DNA from: Pseudooceanicola pacificus
GTDB taxonomy: Bacteria > Pseudomonadota > Alphaproteobacteria > Rhodobacterales > Rhodobacteraceae
Direction: 5' to 3'
Assembly: GCF_009789075.1 (NCBI RefSeq)
Contig: NZ_WNXQ01000003.1
Span: 372,001-436,000, forward strand
DNA: 64,000 bases
Shown: one piece after another, positions 19,389 to 27,008 of the stretch
How the letters are laid out: each line of letters begins with the position of its first letter
Numbering within the stretch: the first letter of the stretch is position 1
Notes under the pieces: model-generated
Database searches by the model: none
The model's input: the letters and a program-made list of their open reading frames with translations, nothing else
What the model was told of the DNA's origin: nothing
Position numbers and translations under genes: made by a program

Positions 19389-19628
19389 GTCTTGCGCGCC
19401 CTGGGCGCCGCCGGGGATCCGGGCAGGGCGTTGCGTGTCTTGGACTGCCGTCGGGGATCCGGGCCGGGCGCTGCGCGCCTTGACGCGTCGCCGGGGCTTG
19501 GCCCAAGGCGTTGCGTGTCCTGGGCCGCCGCAGGGGGCGCTGTCGAAGGGGTGCGCGCCGTGGAGCGCCGCCGGGTATCCGGGCCGGGCGCTGCGCGCCG
19601 TGGAGTGCCGCCGGGTATCCGCGTCAGG
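19389..19628 (+). repeat. Tandem array of six 40-bp units
   Basis: Six consecutive units start at 19389, 19429, 19469, 19509, 19549 and 19589, with an exact 40-bp period. The shared pattern is CGyTGCGyGyC, then a TGGrsyGCCG block, then CGGGGATCCGGGCCGGG or CGGGTATCCGGGCCGGG. Units 2, 5 and 6 are closest. Units 3 and 4 have diverged. Forty is not a multiple of three, so the array does not encode a repeated peptide. It fills most of the 351-bp gap between nnr and the Hint gene. Confidence 0.85.
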
Positions 19629-19650
19629 CATTGCGATCTGCCCGCAATGG

Positions 19651-19674
19651 AAAAGGCCGCCCCGAAGGACGGCC
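19651..19674 (-). terminator. Intrinsic terminator of the Hint-domain gene
   Basis: On the minus strand a GGCCG / CGGCC stem, extended by two more pairs past one mismatch, is followed by TTTTCC about 30 bp beyond the stop codon. Confidence 0.6.
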
Positions 19675-19702
19675 CTGGTTCAGAATTCCGTGGGTATGCG
19701 GG

Positions 19703-20191
19703 TCAGGCGGGAGCGCTTGCGGGGGCAGGAGCGGCCAGTTCCATGCCACCGGCATAGATCACGTGGTCGCGGTCGAAGCGAAGCTCGAAGACCCTCATCT
19801 CGACTTCGCCGATGTGCCGCACGAACTGGCCGTCTGCCAGACGCGATACCGGCACCATCGCCTGCTGTTGACCGAAAAGCGCCTGTGCGCGCCAGTCGCG
19901 GACCAGCACCTGCTGGCCTGCGGGAAGAACCATGTCGGCCTCGGGACGATCGTGGCCCAGCGAGCTGGCCGCGATGGCAACGGCGGCGACCTTGACGGTG
20001 CGCACGCGGATGTCCCGGAGGACGGCCATTCCGCTGTCGCGGGTGATCACGCGATCGCCTGCGTTCAGGAATTCGACGGGCAGCTCGCCGTCAAGGGTCA
20101 GGACCTTGGTCCCTGCCGCGATCCCCTGGATCTTGGCGCCTTTGACATCTGCCGCTGCGCGGGTGGCCGTATTCGGTTTCATTGACTGCAT
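19703..20191 (-). CDS. Stand-alone Hint-domain protein
   Basis: 162 residues if started at MQSMKPNTATR. An alternative start three codons in is also possible, and the ribosome site is weak. Residues 22-140 form a Hint (hedgehog/intein) fold: GIAAGTKVLTLDGELPVEFL (about 24-43), in which the usual catalytic cysteine position is not C, then AGDRVITRDSGMAVLRDIR, ADMVLPAGQQVLVRDWRA, and a final YAGGMELAA. In Rhodobacterales such domains often end large secreted proteins, but here the domain stands alone without a signal peptide. No self-processing cysteine or terminal asparagine is visible, so it may be a non-splicing variant. Function unknown. Confidence 0.8.
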   Translation of the reverse strand: MQSMKPNTATRAAADVKGAKIQGIAAGTKVLTLDGELPVEFLNAGDRVITRDSGMAVLRDIRVRTVKVAAVAIAASSLGHDRPEADMVLPAGQQVLVRDWRAQALFGQQQAMVPVSRLADGQFVRHIGEVEMRVFELRFDRDHVIYAGGMELAAPAPASAPA

Positions 20192-20519
20192 CCCATGTCT
20201 GAACTGCCTCTTTTTTTCCCTCAGACTAAGGCAGAATTGGGGCCTGATCCAGATTTTACCGGGGCATTCGCGCGAAGACCGGTTCGTAAGTGCCTTATTT
20301 CCCGGGGTATTGTGGCCCATCGGCCTCGGTTGGGTGCCAGAATAGGGCGGAATTCTGTAAGAAACGGTGAAGATGCGGGAACCCGATCCGACATCTTTGC
20401 ACGCGCCCGCGGGCATGGCCTGCACCCCGCGACCGGCGCGGCACCGGTTTTTCCGCTCGCATGCGCCCGCGCGCTTTGCTAGATAGCGCCGCACCTGCGC
20501 TGGCCAGCCGGTGCAGGAT

Positions 20520-20604
20520 GCGGGTGTGGCGGAATTGGTAGACGCACCAGATTTAGGTTCTGGCGCCGCAAGGCGTGGGGGTTCAAGTCCCTTCACCCGC
20601 ACCA
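20520..20604 (+). tRNA. tRNA-Leu(UAG)
   Basis: 85-nt class II tRNA including an encoded CCA. Acceptor GCGGGTG pairs with CACCCGC. The D-loop is TGGCGGAATTGGTAGACGC. The anticodon stem CCAGA / TCTGG encloses loop TTTAGGT with anticodon TAG at 20554-20556. A long variable arm (GCGCCGCAAGGCGT) typical of leucine tRNAs is present, then GTTCAAGTC for the T loop. It reads CUA and other CUN codons. The 328-bp gap before it (20192-20519) is more A/T-rich than its surroundings and holds no gene I can support. Confidence 0.97.
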
Positions 20605-20606
20605 GA

Positions 20607-20629
20607 CACCTTTCGCAAGGCGAAAGGTG
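20607..20629 (+). terminator. Hairpin immediately 3' of tRNA-Leu
   Basis: 10-bp perfect stem CACCTTTCGC / GCGAAAGGTG with loop AAG, starting three bases after the encoded CCA. It lacks a T-run, so it may serve transcript end formation or 3' processing rather than classic termination. Confidence 0.45.
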
Positions 20630-20784
20630 GCACTCCTTCGAGCTATGGGATGACGCGGCCGTGGGTCCGGTGACCGCCCGGCCTCCTGCCAAGCGCAGAA
20701 CGTGCGTTTCATCTATCTGCAAGCGGCACCGCGCCGACGCGGCCGCGCTGTGCGGCGAGGGCCCTTACCTGCTGCCCCCCGGGG

Positions 20785-22020
20785 TCAGATGACCATGTCG
20801 AACGGGTCGGCAATCGGGGGGATGTTGTCGTCCGTCCGGCCCTCGGCCAGTCCGAACTGTATATAGTGCAGGGTCGCCGCCGCCTGGTCGCTGCCGAAAC
20901 CGGCCTGCAGATCCGCGTAATTCGCAAGGTATTGCAAAGCGTCAAAGCTGTCGCGGCTGCGTCCCTCGCCCAGGCCCGCGACGATGAAATGCAGCGCCCC
21001 GGCCTCGGCATCGGCCCCGAGCGCCATCACGAGGTCGTCATGCGAGGCGATGTATTGCAGCGGGTCGAAAGTGGTCTGCCGCCCCTCGGCGCGCCCGGCG
21101 TCGATGAAATGCCGGGTGCCCCCGTTCTCGTTGCCGCCTATGGCAAAGATCAGATCGTCGTGGGATGCGATGTAATTCAGCCCGTCAAAGCCGATGCCCC
21201 GCCCCTCGGCCGCCCCGGCGTTGAGGAAATGCTGCAACCCGGCCCCGGCATCCGTGCCGAAGGACGCCGAAAGATCGGCATAGGTGGCGATATAGGCGAG
21301 CGCGTCGAACGAGGTCTGCCGCCCCTCGCCATAGCCCTGGGTGATGTAATGCGTCACGGCCCCGGTGCCCGCGGGTCCGAAGGCGGCGATCAGGTCCGGA
21401 TTGGCGGCGATGTATTGCAGCGTGTCGAAGCTGATCATCCGCCCCTCGACAATGCCCTGGGCCAGATAATGCGCCACCCCGGCGGCCGCGTTCGGGCCGA
21501 ACCCCGCGATCAGGTCGGGGTAGGAGGCGATGTAGCGCAGCCCGTCGATCCCGCGCCCGTCGTCGATATAGACCGGGGCCGAGGTCGCGGCGAAATTCTG
21601 GGTCACCAGCACCGCGTCGGGCGCACCGCCAAAGGGCGCCTCGACAATGCCGATGCCGATGTAGCGGAATTCGGGGGTGAGGATATTGGCCCGGTGCCCC
21701 GGGCTGTTCATCAGCGCCACATGCAGGTCGGTCACGTCGTCCGAGATGCCCGGCGCACCGCGTTCGGACTGCCAGGCGATATTCTCGGCCGAGGACCAGT
21801 TCCCCGCAAAGGTGAAGCCCGCCGCCTGCATCCGCTGGGTGGCAGAGGACCCGCCCGCGCCGGTGTGCGAGAAGATGCCCGAGGCCTGCATCCATGCGCT
21901 GTGATCCTCGGAGGAGTCGTTGAGCCTGAGCTCCAGGCTCAGCGGGACCAGTCCGCGCGACTGGCGCTCCTGGTTGATGAGCGACAGCATCTGCTGTTCG
22001 AATGTGCTGGCCAGGGACAT
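20785..22020 (-). CDS. CAP-domain protein with six C-terminal 40-residue repeats
   Basis: 411 residues starting MSLASTFEQQMLSLINQER, with GGAGGAGG upstream. Residues 8-140 form a CAP/SCP (YkwD-like) domain with its conserved pocket: DHSAWM, FSHTG, SAENIAW and SPGHRANIL. The remainder, about 158-400, is six repeats of about 40 residues with the pattern FDxLxYIAxxxDLxxxFGxxxxxGxxHYxxxGxxEGR. It ends in an IADPFDMVI tail. There is no N-terminal signal peptide, which with the hydrophobic end suggests type I secretion (inference). Similar YIAxxPDLI repeats occur in large secreted proteins of this group. CAP proteins are linked to lipid binding or proteolysis. The role here is unknown. Confidence 0.85.
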   Translation of the reverse strand: MSLASTFEQQMLSLINQERQSRGLVPLSLELRLNDSSEDHSAWMQASGIFSHTGAGGSSATQRMQAAGFTFAGNWSSAENIAWQSERGAPGISDDVTDLHVALMNSPGHRANILTPEFRYIGIGIVEAPFGGAPDAVLVTQNFAATSAPVYIDDGRGIDGLRYIASYPDLIAGFGPNAAAGVAHYLAQGIVEGRMISFDTLQYIAANPDLIAAFGPAGTGAVTHYITQGYGEGRQTSFDALAYIATYADLSASFGTDAGAGLQHFLNAGAAEGRGIGFDGLNYIASHDDLIFAIGGNENGGTRHFIDAGRAEGRQTTFDPLQYIASHDDLVMALGADAEAGALHFIVAGLGEGRSRDSFDALQYLANYADLQAGFGSDQAAATLHYIQFGLAEGRTDDNIPPIADPFDMVI

Positions 22021-22115
22021 GCGGGCCTCCTCCGCTGGGGATTGTGCCTTGCAGTATACAGTGGTCCCGGCGGGCTGGGGAGTATGGGATTCCGGATATT
22101 CGCGTCACCGGTCTG

Positions 22116-23564
22116 TCAGGCCCCGGCGACGAGGCTGTCGAGATAGGCATCGGCGAAATCGCTTTCGATCTCGACCCACATCGGCAGGTGATCCGACATC
22201 TGATGCGTGCGCCAGGCCCGGTAATCGGCATAGCTGCGCCCGACCTCGGCCATGCGGGCGCGGAAATAGGCCTCGTCTGCGCCGCCGGGATCCTCGTCGC
22301 CCTGGCGGTAGACATGGCGGAAGACGTCGAAGATTCCGGCATCGGCCACCTCAAGCCGGGCATAGCTGTCCGCGCCATAGCCGCCATCGCCCTGCCAGAA
22401 GGCGATCTGATCGTAATACTTGTCCCGCGCCACATTCGATCCGGCGGGGATTTCGCGGATCCTCTCGGGCACCTCGAAACCGTTGGCGCGCAGGGCCGAC
22501 ATGGTCTCGTGCTCGGGGCTCTTGATGTTGAAATCGCCCAGGGCGGCAAAGAAGCTGTTGGCGTCGCTGTCGTTCTTTTCACGCGCCTTGCGGGACAGGG
22601 CGGCGGTCAGCGCCGCGATCTCGGCCCGCCGGCGGGCCAGCTGGGGAGAGCCCTCGCTGTTGGAGCCAAAGAAGATATGCACGGTGCAGAGCGCGATCTT
22701 GACCCAGGCGGCCTGGAAATAGACGATGAAGGGCGTGCGCGCGAATTGCTGCGAGGCAAGTTCGACCTGCCCGGATGGCCAGCGCAGGCGGACGGGGTCG
22801 GAAAAGGCGCGGGAGCTGCCGTCCTGCAGATCCAGCCGCTTGTTCGCGATGCGGTTGTTCACCACGTCAAAGCCGAACTCAGCCGGCCTGTCCTTGAAGG
22901 CGAGCTGCGTTCCCGCGGGCAGCACCAGCCGCGTGCCCTCGGGCAGGTCGACCAGCGCGGCGGGGTCGATCCGGTAATCGCCATCTCCGACCTTGTCCGA
23001 GGGGATGCGGTCGGGCTGATCCAGCGTGGTGCCGTCGGGCAGTTCGATCCGGATGCCGCCGGGCAGGGCCAGGTCGACGCTGTCGGGGAGCATCAGGCAG
23101 TTGTCCCCGCTCAGGTTCAGCTCTCCGGCCGTGCCCTGGAACCGGACGCGGGTGGTGTCGAAGACAAAGACCATGCGCTCGTTATGGGCGGCCGGGCCCT
23201 CGTCGGCATCGGTCATGATCGAGTCCCAGTCCGGGCCCAGCAGACGCATCAGCCGCCGCAGCGCCCTGAGATCGCCGCGCACCTCCTGCAGGGCGACGAG
23301 GTCGAAGGCCGAGATCACCTCGGCCAGGTAAAAGAACGCCTCGGGCAGGCGGTAGCCATAGCTGCCGCTGTCGAATTCGCGCAGGTTCCATGTGGCGATG
23401 CGCAGGCGGCCCTGGTCGCGCCCCGGCGCGCGCGAGGTGTCACCGGGCGCGGGCGCGGCGTTCAGCGCGGCGCGCAGGCGCTGCAGGTCATGGGTGGTGC
23501 GGGTCTTCCAGCGGCGGGTGGCGGTGTCGTCCTCGGGCTGGATGCGCAGATCGCCGTAGAGCAT
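22116..23564 (-). CDS. Endonuclease/exonuclease/phosphatase (EEP) fold protein with central insertion
   Basis: 482 residues starting MLYGDLRIQPEDD, with GGAGG upstream. EEP motifs are in order: IATWNLREFD (about 55-64), ALQEVRG (about 93-99), a histidine-containing CTVHIFFG strand, LGDFNIKSPEH (about 342-352) and MSDHLPMWVEIE (about 455-466). Together these give the metal site and catalytic Asn/His pairs of the Mg-dependent phosphoesterase superfamily. Between about 145 and 270 there is a family-atypical insertion rich in PDG/LPEGT strand-turn motifs. No signal peptide is visible. Substrate unknown: it may be a nuclease, a phospholipase or another phosphodiesterase. Confidence 0.85.
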   Translation of the reverse strand: MLYGDLRIQPEDDTATRRWKTRTTHDLQRLRAALNAAPAPGDTSRAPGRDQGRLRIATWNLREFDSGSYGYRLPEAFFYLAEVISAFDLVALQEVRGDLRALRRLMRLLGPDWDSIMTDADEGPAAHNERMVFVFDTTRVRFQGTAGELNLSGDNCLMLPDSVDLALPGGIRIELPDGTTLDQPDRIPSDKVGDGDYRIDPAALVDLPEGTRLVLPAGTQLAFKDRPAEFGFDVVNNRIANKRLDLQDGSSRAFSDPVRLRWPSGQVELASQQFARTPFIVYFQAAWVKIALCTVHIFFGSNSEGSPQLARRRAEIAALTAALSRKAREKNDSDANSFFAALGDFNIKSPEHETMSALRANGFEVPERIREIPAGSNVARDKYYDQIAFWQGDGGYGADSYARLEVADAGIFDVFRHVYRQGDEDPGGADEAYFRARMAEVGRSYADYRAWRTHQMSDHLPMWVEIESDFADAYLDSLVAGA

Positions 23565-23617
23565 GGGGCCGGTCCTCCGGTTGAGTCCGGGACCAGCCTA
23601 GCACGTCTGGCGCGATA

Positions 23618-24775
23618 TTACCCCGACATGCCGGTCCTTGGTCCGCCGCCGGTGTCGCGGTTGCGCTTGCGCAGGTTCCACGGCGTCTGGATTTCGGTCT
23701 GTATGCGCGACAGGGCATCGGCCAGGGCGGCGCTTTCCCGGCTGGTGCGATCCGGCGCGGGATATTCCGTTTCCCCGCGCGACAGGGCGGCCGCGCTGTC
23801 GATCAGCCGCAGGAACGGGCGGAAGATGAAGTTGAAATGCAGCAGCAGCGCGGCCACCACCGTCAGCGCCGCAACCCCGAGGATCACCCAGATCGAGCGT
23901 TCCAGGTTCGGCATGGCGCCGCCGTAATCGCCGCGGTCCATCTCGGTCACCAGGGTCCAGTCGGTGCCGGGCAGGGTGTCGCCCACAAAGCCCGACTGCA
24001 CGGCATAGAGCGCCTGGGTGGCATTGCCTTCGCCCGCGACCTGCAGCTGCTGGCCACCCGCCCGGGCGCCATCCATCAGCCGCCGGACCACGGGGGGCAG
24101 GTCGGACATCTCGGGGTTGCTGGACACGACGACGCTGCCATCCGCGTTCAGCACGTGGAAATCCGCGCCCATGCGCTCGGCCGTTTCGGTCAGGTAATCC
24201 CGCATCCAGCCGACCTTCAGGCTGTAGACCATGACCCCCTTGGTCAGGCCGGTGCCGGTGCGGACCGGGACGGACAGGTTGATCACGCCGCCTTCCTCGT
24301 TCGGGGCGCGCACGCGCAGGGCGTCCTGATCGGCCACGGCAGCCGCCACCGGGGCCAGCATGCCGTCCCGGAACCAGCGCCGCGAGGCGACGTTCTCGCC
24401 CTCGCGTTCCCGCTCGGTGCCCGCGATGATCCGCCCGGTGCTGTCGGCGAACCCGGCCCAGCGGATGCGGTTGCTGGCGCGGCCCACGGCGTCGAGGAAG
24501 CTGCGCGCCTCGTCCAGGTCGGCCTGGGCCATGCGGCCCGCCACGGCGTTCAGGCTTTCCCATTCCCGCGACAGCGCGCGTTCGAAGCTGAGCTTGGCCG
24601 CCTCGGCGCTGCGGGTCACGAGTTCCTGCCTCAGGCGGAACTCGAAGGCGTTGGCGCTGGATTTCACGGCGGGGACCACCGCCATCATCGCCAGCAGGAG
24701 CGCCAGTACGAGCACGCCGAAATACGACGTGCTGATCGACGGAAATCGCGAAAAACCATTGGGTGTCTTGGTCAC
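23618..24775 (-). CDS. Cache-domain membrane sensor without an output domain
   Basis: About 385 residues from a GTG at 24775 preceded by GAGGACAGG. An upstream in-frame TTG (24811) is less likely. An N-terminal helix (YFGVLVLALLLAMMAVVPAV, about 19-38) leads into a roughly 240-residue periplasmic region. That region has double-Cache features: RWAGFADSTGRIIAGTE, RRWFRDGM, INLSVPVRTGTGLTKGVMVYSL, HVLNADGSVVVSS and GTDWTLVTEMDR. A second helix near 295-315 and a HAMP-like coiled stretch with LSRGETEYPAP follow. The protein then ends with no GGDEF, kinase or chemoreceptor module. It probably senses a small solute next to the peptide-importer genes it is divergent from, signalling through a partner (inference). 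Confidence 0.78.
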   Translation of the reverse strand: MTKTPNGFSRFPSISTSYFGVLVLALLLAMMAVVPAVKSSANAFEFRLRQELVTRSAEAAKLSFERALSREWESLNAVAGRMAQADLDEARSFLDAVGRASNRIRWAGFADSTGRIIAGTEREREGENVASRRWFRDGMLAPVAAAVADQDALRVRAPNEEGGVINLSVPVRTGTGLTKGVMVYSLKVGWMRDYLTETAERMGADFHVLNADGSVVVSSNPEMSDLPPVVRRLMDGARAGGQQLQVAGEGNATQALYAVQSGFVGDTLPGTDWTLVTEMDRGDYGGAMPNLERSIWVILGVAALTVVAALLLHFNFIFRPFLRLIDSAAALSRGETEYPAPDRTSRESAALADALSRIQTEIQTPWNLRKRNRDTGGGPRTGMSG

Positions 24776-25060
24776 GGCCTGTCCTCGGAGCCTCTGTCCC
24801 CCGGTGCGCAATCCGGAGTTGTGGTTGGTATTGTTTCTTATCTCTCAGGTAATACTAAAAGGGTCCGTGCAACTACGCCATAGGTTGTTGACGCAATTTA
24901 CAGAAATCTACGCATTTTCAGGTATGCGACAAACGTCGGATGTGCGTCAGGCTGCGATGGTCGTCAGGAAATTTGGTATTCTCGGGTATTCCGATTTCCG
25001 CAACACTCCCCGGACCGGTGAGGTGCTTCGCACCTCGCCGAATTCAGGGAGGAAAATGCA

Positions 25061-26599
25061 ATGAGACGAACCATGACCGGGTCTGCCCGGTTCGCCGCGC
25101 TGATGCTGGGCGCGGCTGTGCTGGCCACCAGCACGGCCTTTGCCAATGAAATGCACAAGGGCGGCACGCTGACTTTTGCCATCTCGAACGACATCCGCGG
25201 CTTTGACAGCGTCAAGGGCGGCGTTCTGGGGCAGGCGGGCGAGACCGTCATGCGCACGATGCAGGAGCCGCTGCTGAACTGGAACCCCGAGACCGGCCAG
25301 GCCGAGCCGCTGCTGGCCACCGAGTGGAGCGCCAGCGACGACCAGCTTGTCTGGACCTTCAAGCTGCGCGAGGGCGTGAAATTCCACGATGGCAGCGATT
25401 TCGACGCCGGGGACGTGGCCGCGCATTACAACCGCATCCTCGATCCCGAGATGAAGTCCCGCTCGCGCGCCTTCATCGAGCCGGTCGAGAAAGTCGTGGC
25501 GGTGGATCCCCTGACGGTGGAATTCCACCTCAAGCATGTCTGGCAGGGCCTGCTGCCGATGATCGCGACCACCTCGATGTCCGGGCCGATCCCGGCAAAG
25601 GAGAATGTCGAGGCCGACGCGCAGCAGCGCCACCCCGTGGGCACCGGGCCGTTCCGCTTTGTCGACTGGATGTCCGGCGACCGCATCGTGGTCGAGCGCA
25701 ACCCCGATTACTGGGCCGCGGACGAGATCAACCTCGACACGATCGTGTTCCGGGTCCTGCCCGACAACCAGACGCGCTTTGCCTCGCTGAAATCGGGCGA
25801 GGTCGACATGCTCTGGACCGACCGGGGCAATACGATCAACGAGGCCAAGAAGGTCCCCGGCATCGTGACGCTGGTCACCGACGGGGCAGGGGCCGCGACG
25901 GTGATGCTGAACGCCAAGCGTGAACCGCTGAGCGACCCGCGCCTGCGCGCCGCCCTGGCCCATGCCTGGAACCAGGAGGCGGTGAACAAGATCAGCTGGC
26001 AGAACACCCGGCCCAACGTCACCCACCCGCTGGGCCCGGATTACGACTGCGGCGACGCCGGCTACCGCCATTTCGATCTGAAGGAGGCCAAGCGCCTGGT
26101 GGACGAGTACAAGGCCGACAAGGGGGTCGACACGGTCAAGGTCGTGATGGTCAACACCGCCACGCCGCGGGGCCGCGAACTGGGCGAGATCTACCAGCAG
26201 ACCGCCGCAGCCGCCGGGATCGAGATGGAACTGGTGCCTTATGACTCGGTCGTGAAGCCCGTGTTCGCCGGGGACTGGGACGTCTCGGGCTGGCGCATTG
26301 CCGACGGTCCGGACATGGGGCCGCAGCTTTACGGCTATGTCCACACCGGCAGTTCGTACAACCTGACCGGCTTCAACGATCCCGCGCTGGACGCGCTGTC
26401 CGAGAAGATGCGCGTGGCGCCCACCCGCGAGGAGCGGCTGAAGCTGCAATGCGACATCGTCGAGGCGATGAACCGCGACGGCTCGATCCTCTATCGTGGT
26501 GGCGGGCGCTACCATGTCTTCACCAGGGACTCCGTGAAGAACGTGCCGCCGCCCTACAAGGGTGTGGCCGACGTGACCCGCGCCTGGCTGGAAGACTAG
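25061..26599 (+). CDS. ABC importer substrate-binding protein 1 (family 5, Dpp/Opp type)
   Basis: 512-residue periplasmic binding protein. The signal peptide is MRRTMTGSARFAALMLGAAV..., cut near AFA-NE. The mature start KGGTLTFAISNDIRGFDSV and the SBP_bac_5 signature region (WTFKLREGVKFHDGSDFDA, about 98-116) mark family 5. The C-terminus ends in RYHVF...GVADVTRAWLED. It is the first of three consecutive paralogues that share the same ends and most internal motifs. AGGGAGG lies 9 bases before the ATG. Family 5 proteins bind peptides, opines, nickel chelates or glycosides. The specific ligand is unknown. No Cys lipidation site is present. Confidence 0.92.
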   Translation: MRRTMTGSARFAALMLGAAVLATSTAFANEMHKGGTLTFAISNDIRGFDSVKGGVLGQAGETVMRTMQEPLLNWNPETGQAEPLLATEWSASDDQLVWTFKLREGVKFHDGSDFDAGDVAAHYNRILDPEMKSRSRAFIEPVEKVVAVDPLTVEFHLKHVWQGLLPMIATTSMSGPIPAKENVEADAQQRHPVGTGPFRFVDWMSGDRIVVERNPDYWAADEINLDTIVFRVLPDNQTRFASLKSGEVDMLWTDRGNTINEAKKVPGIVTLVTDGAGAATVMLNAKREPLSDPRLRAALAHAWNQEAVNKISWQNTRPNVTHPLGPDYDCGDAGYRHFDLKEAKRLVDEYKADKGVDTVKVVMVNTATPRGRELGEIYQQTAAAAGIEMELVPYDSVVKPVFAGDWDVSGWRIADGPDMGPQLYGYVHTGSSYNLTGFNDPALDALSEKMRVAPTREERLKLQCDIVEAMNRDGSILYRGGGRYHVFTRDSVKNVPPPYKGVADVTRAWLED

Positions 26600-26609
26600 G
26601 CGAATCTCC

Positions 26610-26638
26610 TTTTCCGGCGACCCCGTGTCGCCGGAAAA
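26610..26638 (+). other. Strong hairpin after binding-protein gene 1
   Basis: 12-bp perfect stem TTTTCCGGCGAC / GTCGCCGGAAAA with loop CCCGT, 10 bp after the stop codon. No long T-run follows. The rest of the 409-bp gap to the next gene (26600-27008) is A/T-richer and probably holds a promoter. GGGTATTC at 26923-26930 also occurs at 24984-24991 upstream of binding-protein gene 1. Confidence 0.6.
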
Positions 26639-27008
26639 TAATTCCGCAGCGGGCAGATTTCCCACTTTCAAATATACGGTATGGTCGCCGTCGGATTTGA
26701 TGCTCTGCGCATGTTTGCTGCGTTGCGGCGCGAACCAAATGTTCCGCAAAGTGGAATTGCGTCACCCGGCGAAGGGGTTTTTGGCAAGATCTGACGCAAA
26801 CCAGCGTGATTTTCGCCCAAATGGCGGGCAAATCCGGTAGAATTTCCCGAACGGCAGACGATTGCCGCCGCGCGATCGCGGGGGCCGCGAAACCCGACTG
26901 ACGAGTCAAACCTTCGAATATTGGGTATTCACAACTGAGGGATTTCGCGCCACACTCGCATCACCCGCAGGGAGAGCGGGCCGCGAGAACTTTCAGGGAG
27001 GAATAACC

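Noticed and set aside
19374-19757. Open frames over the 40-bp array
   Set aside because: The 40-bp period shifts frame at each unit. The sequence is better explained as a non-coding repeat.
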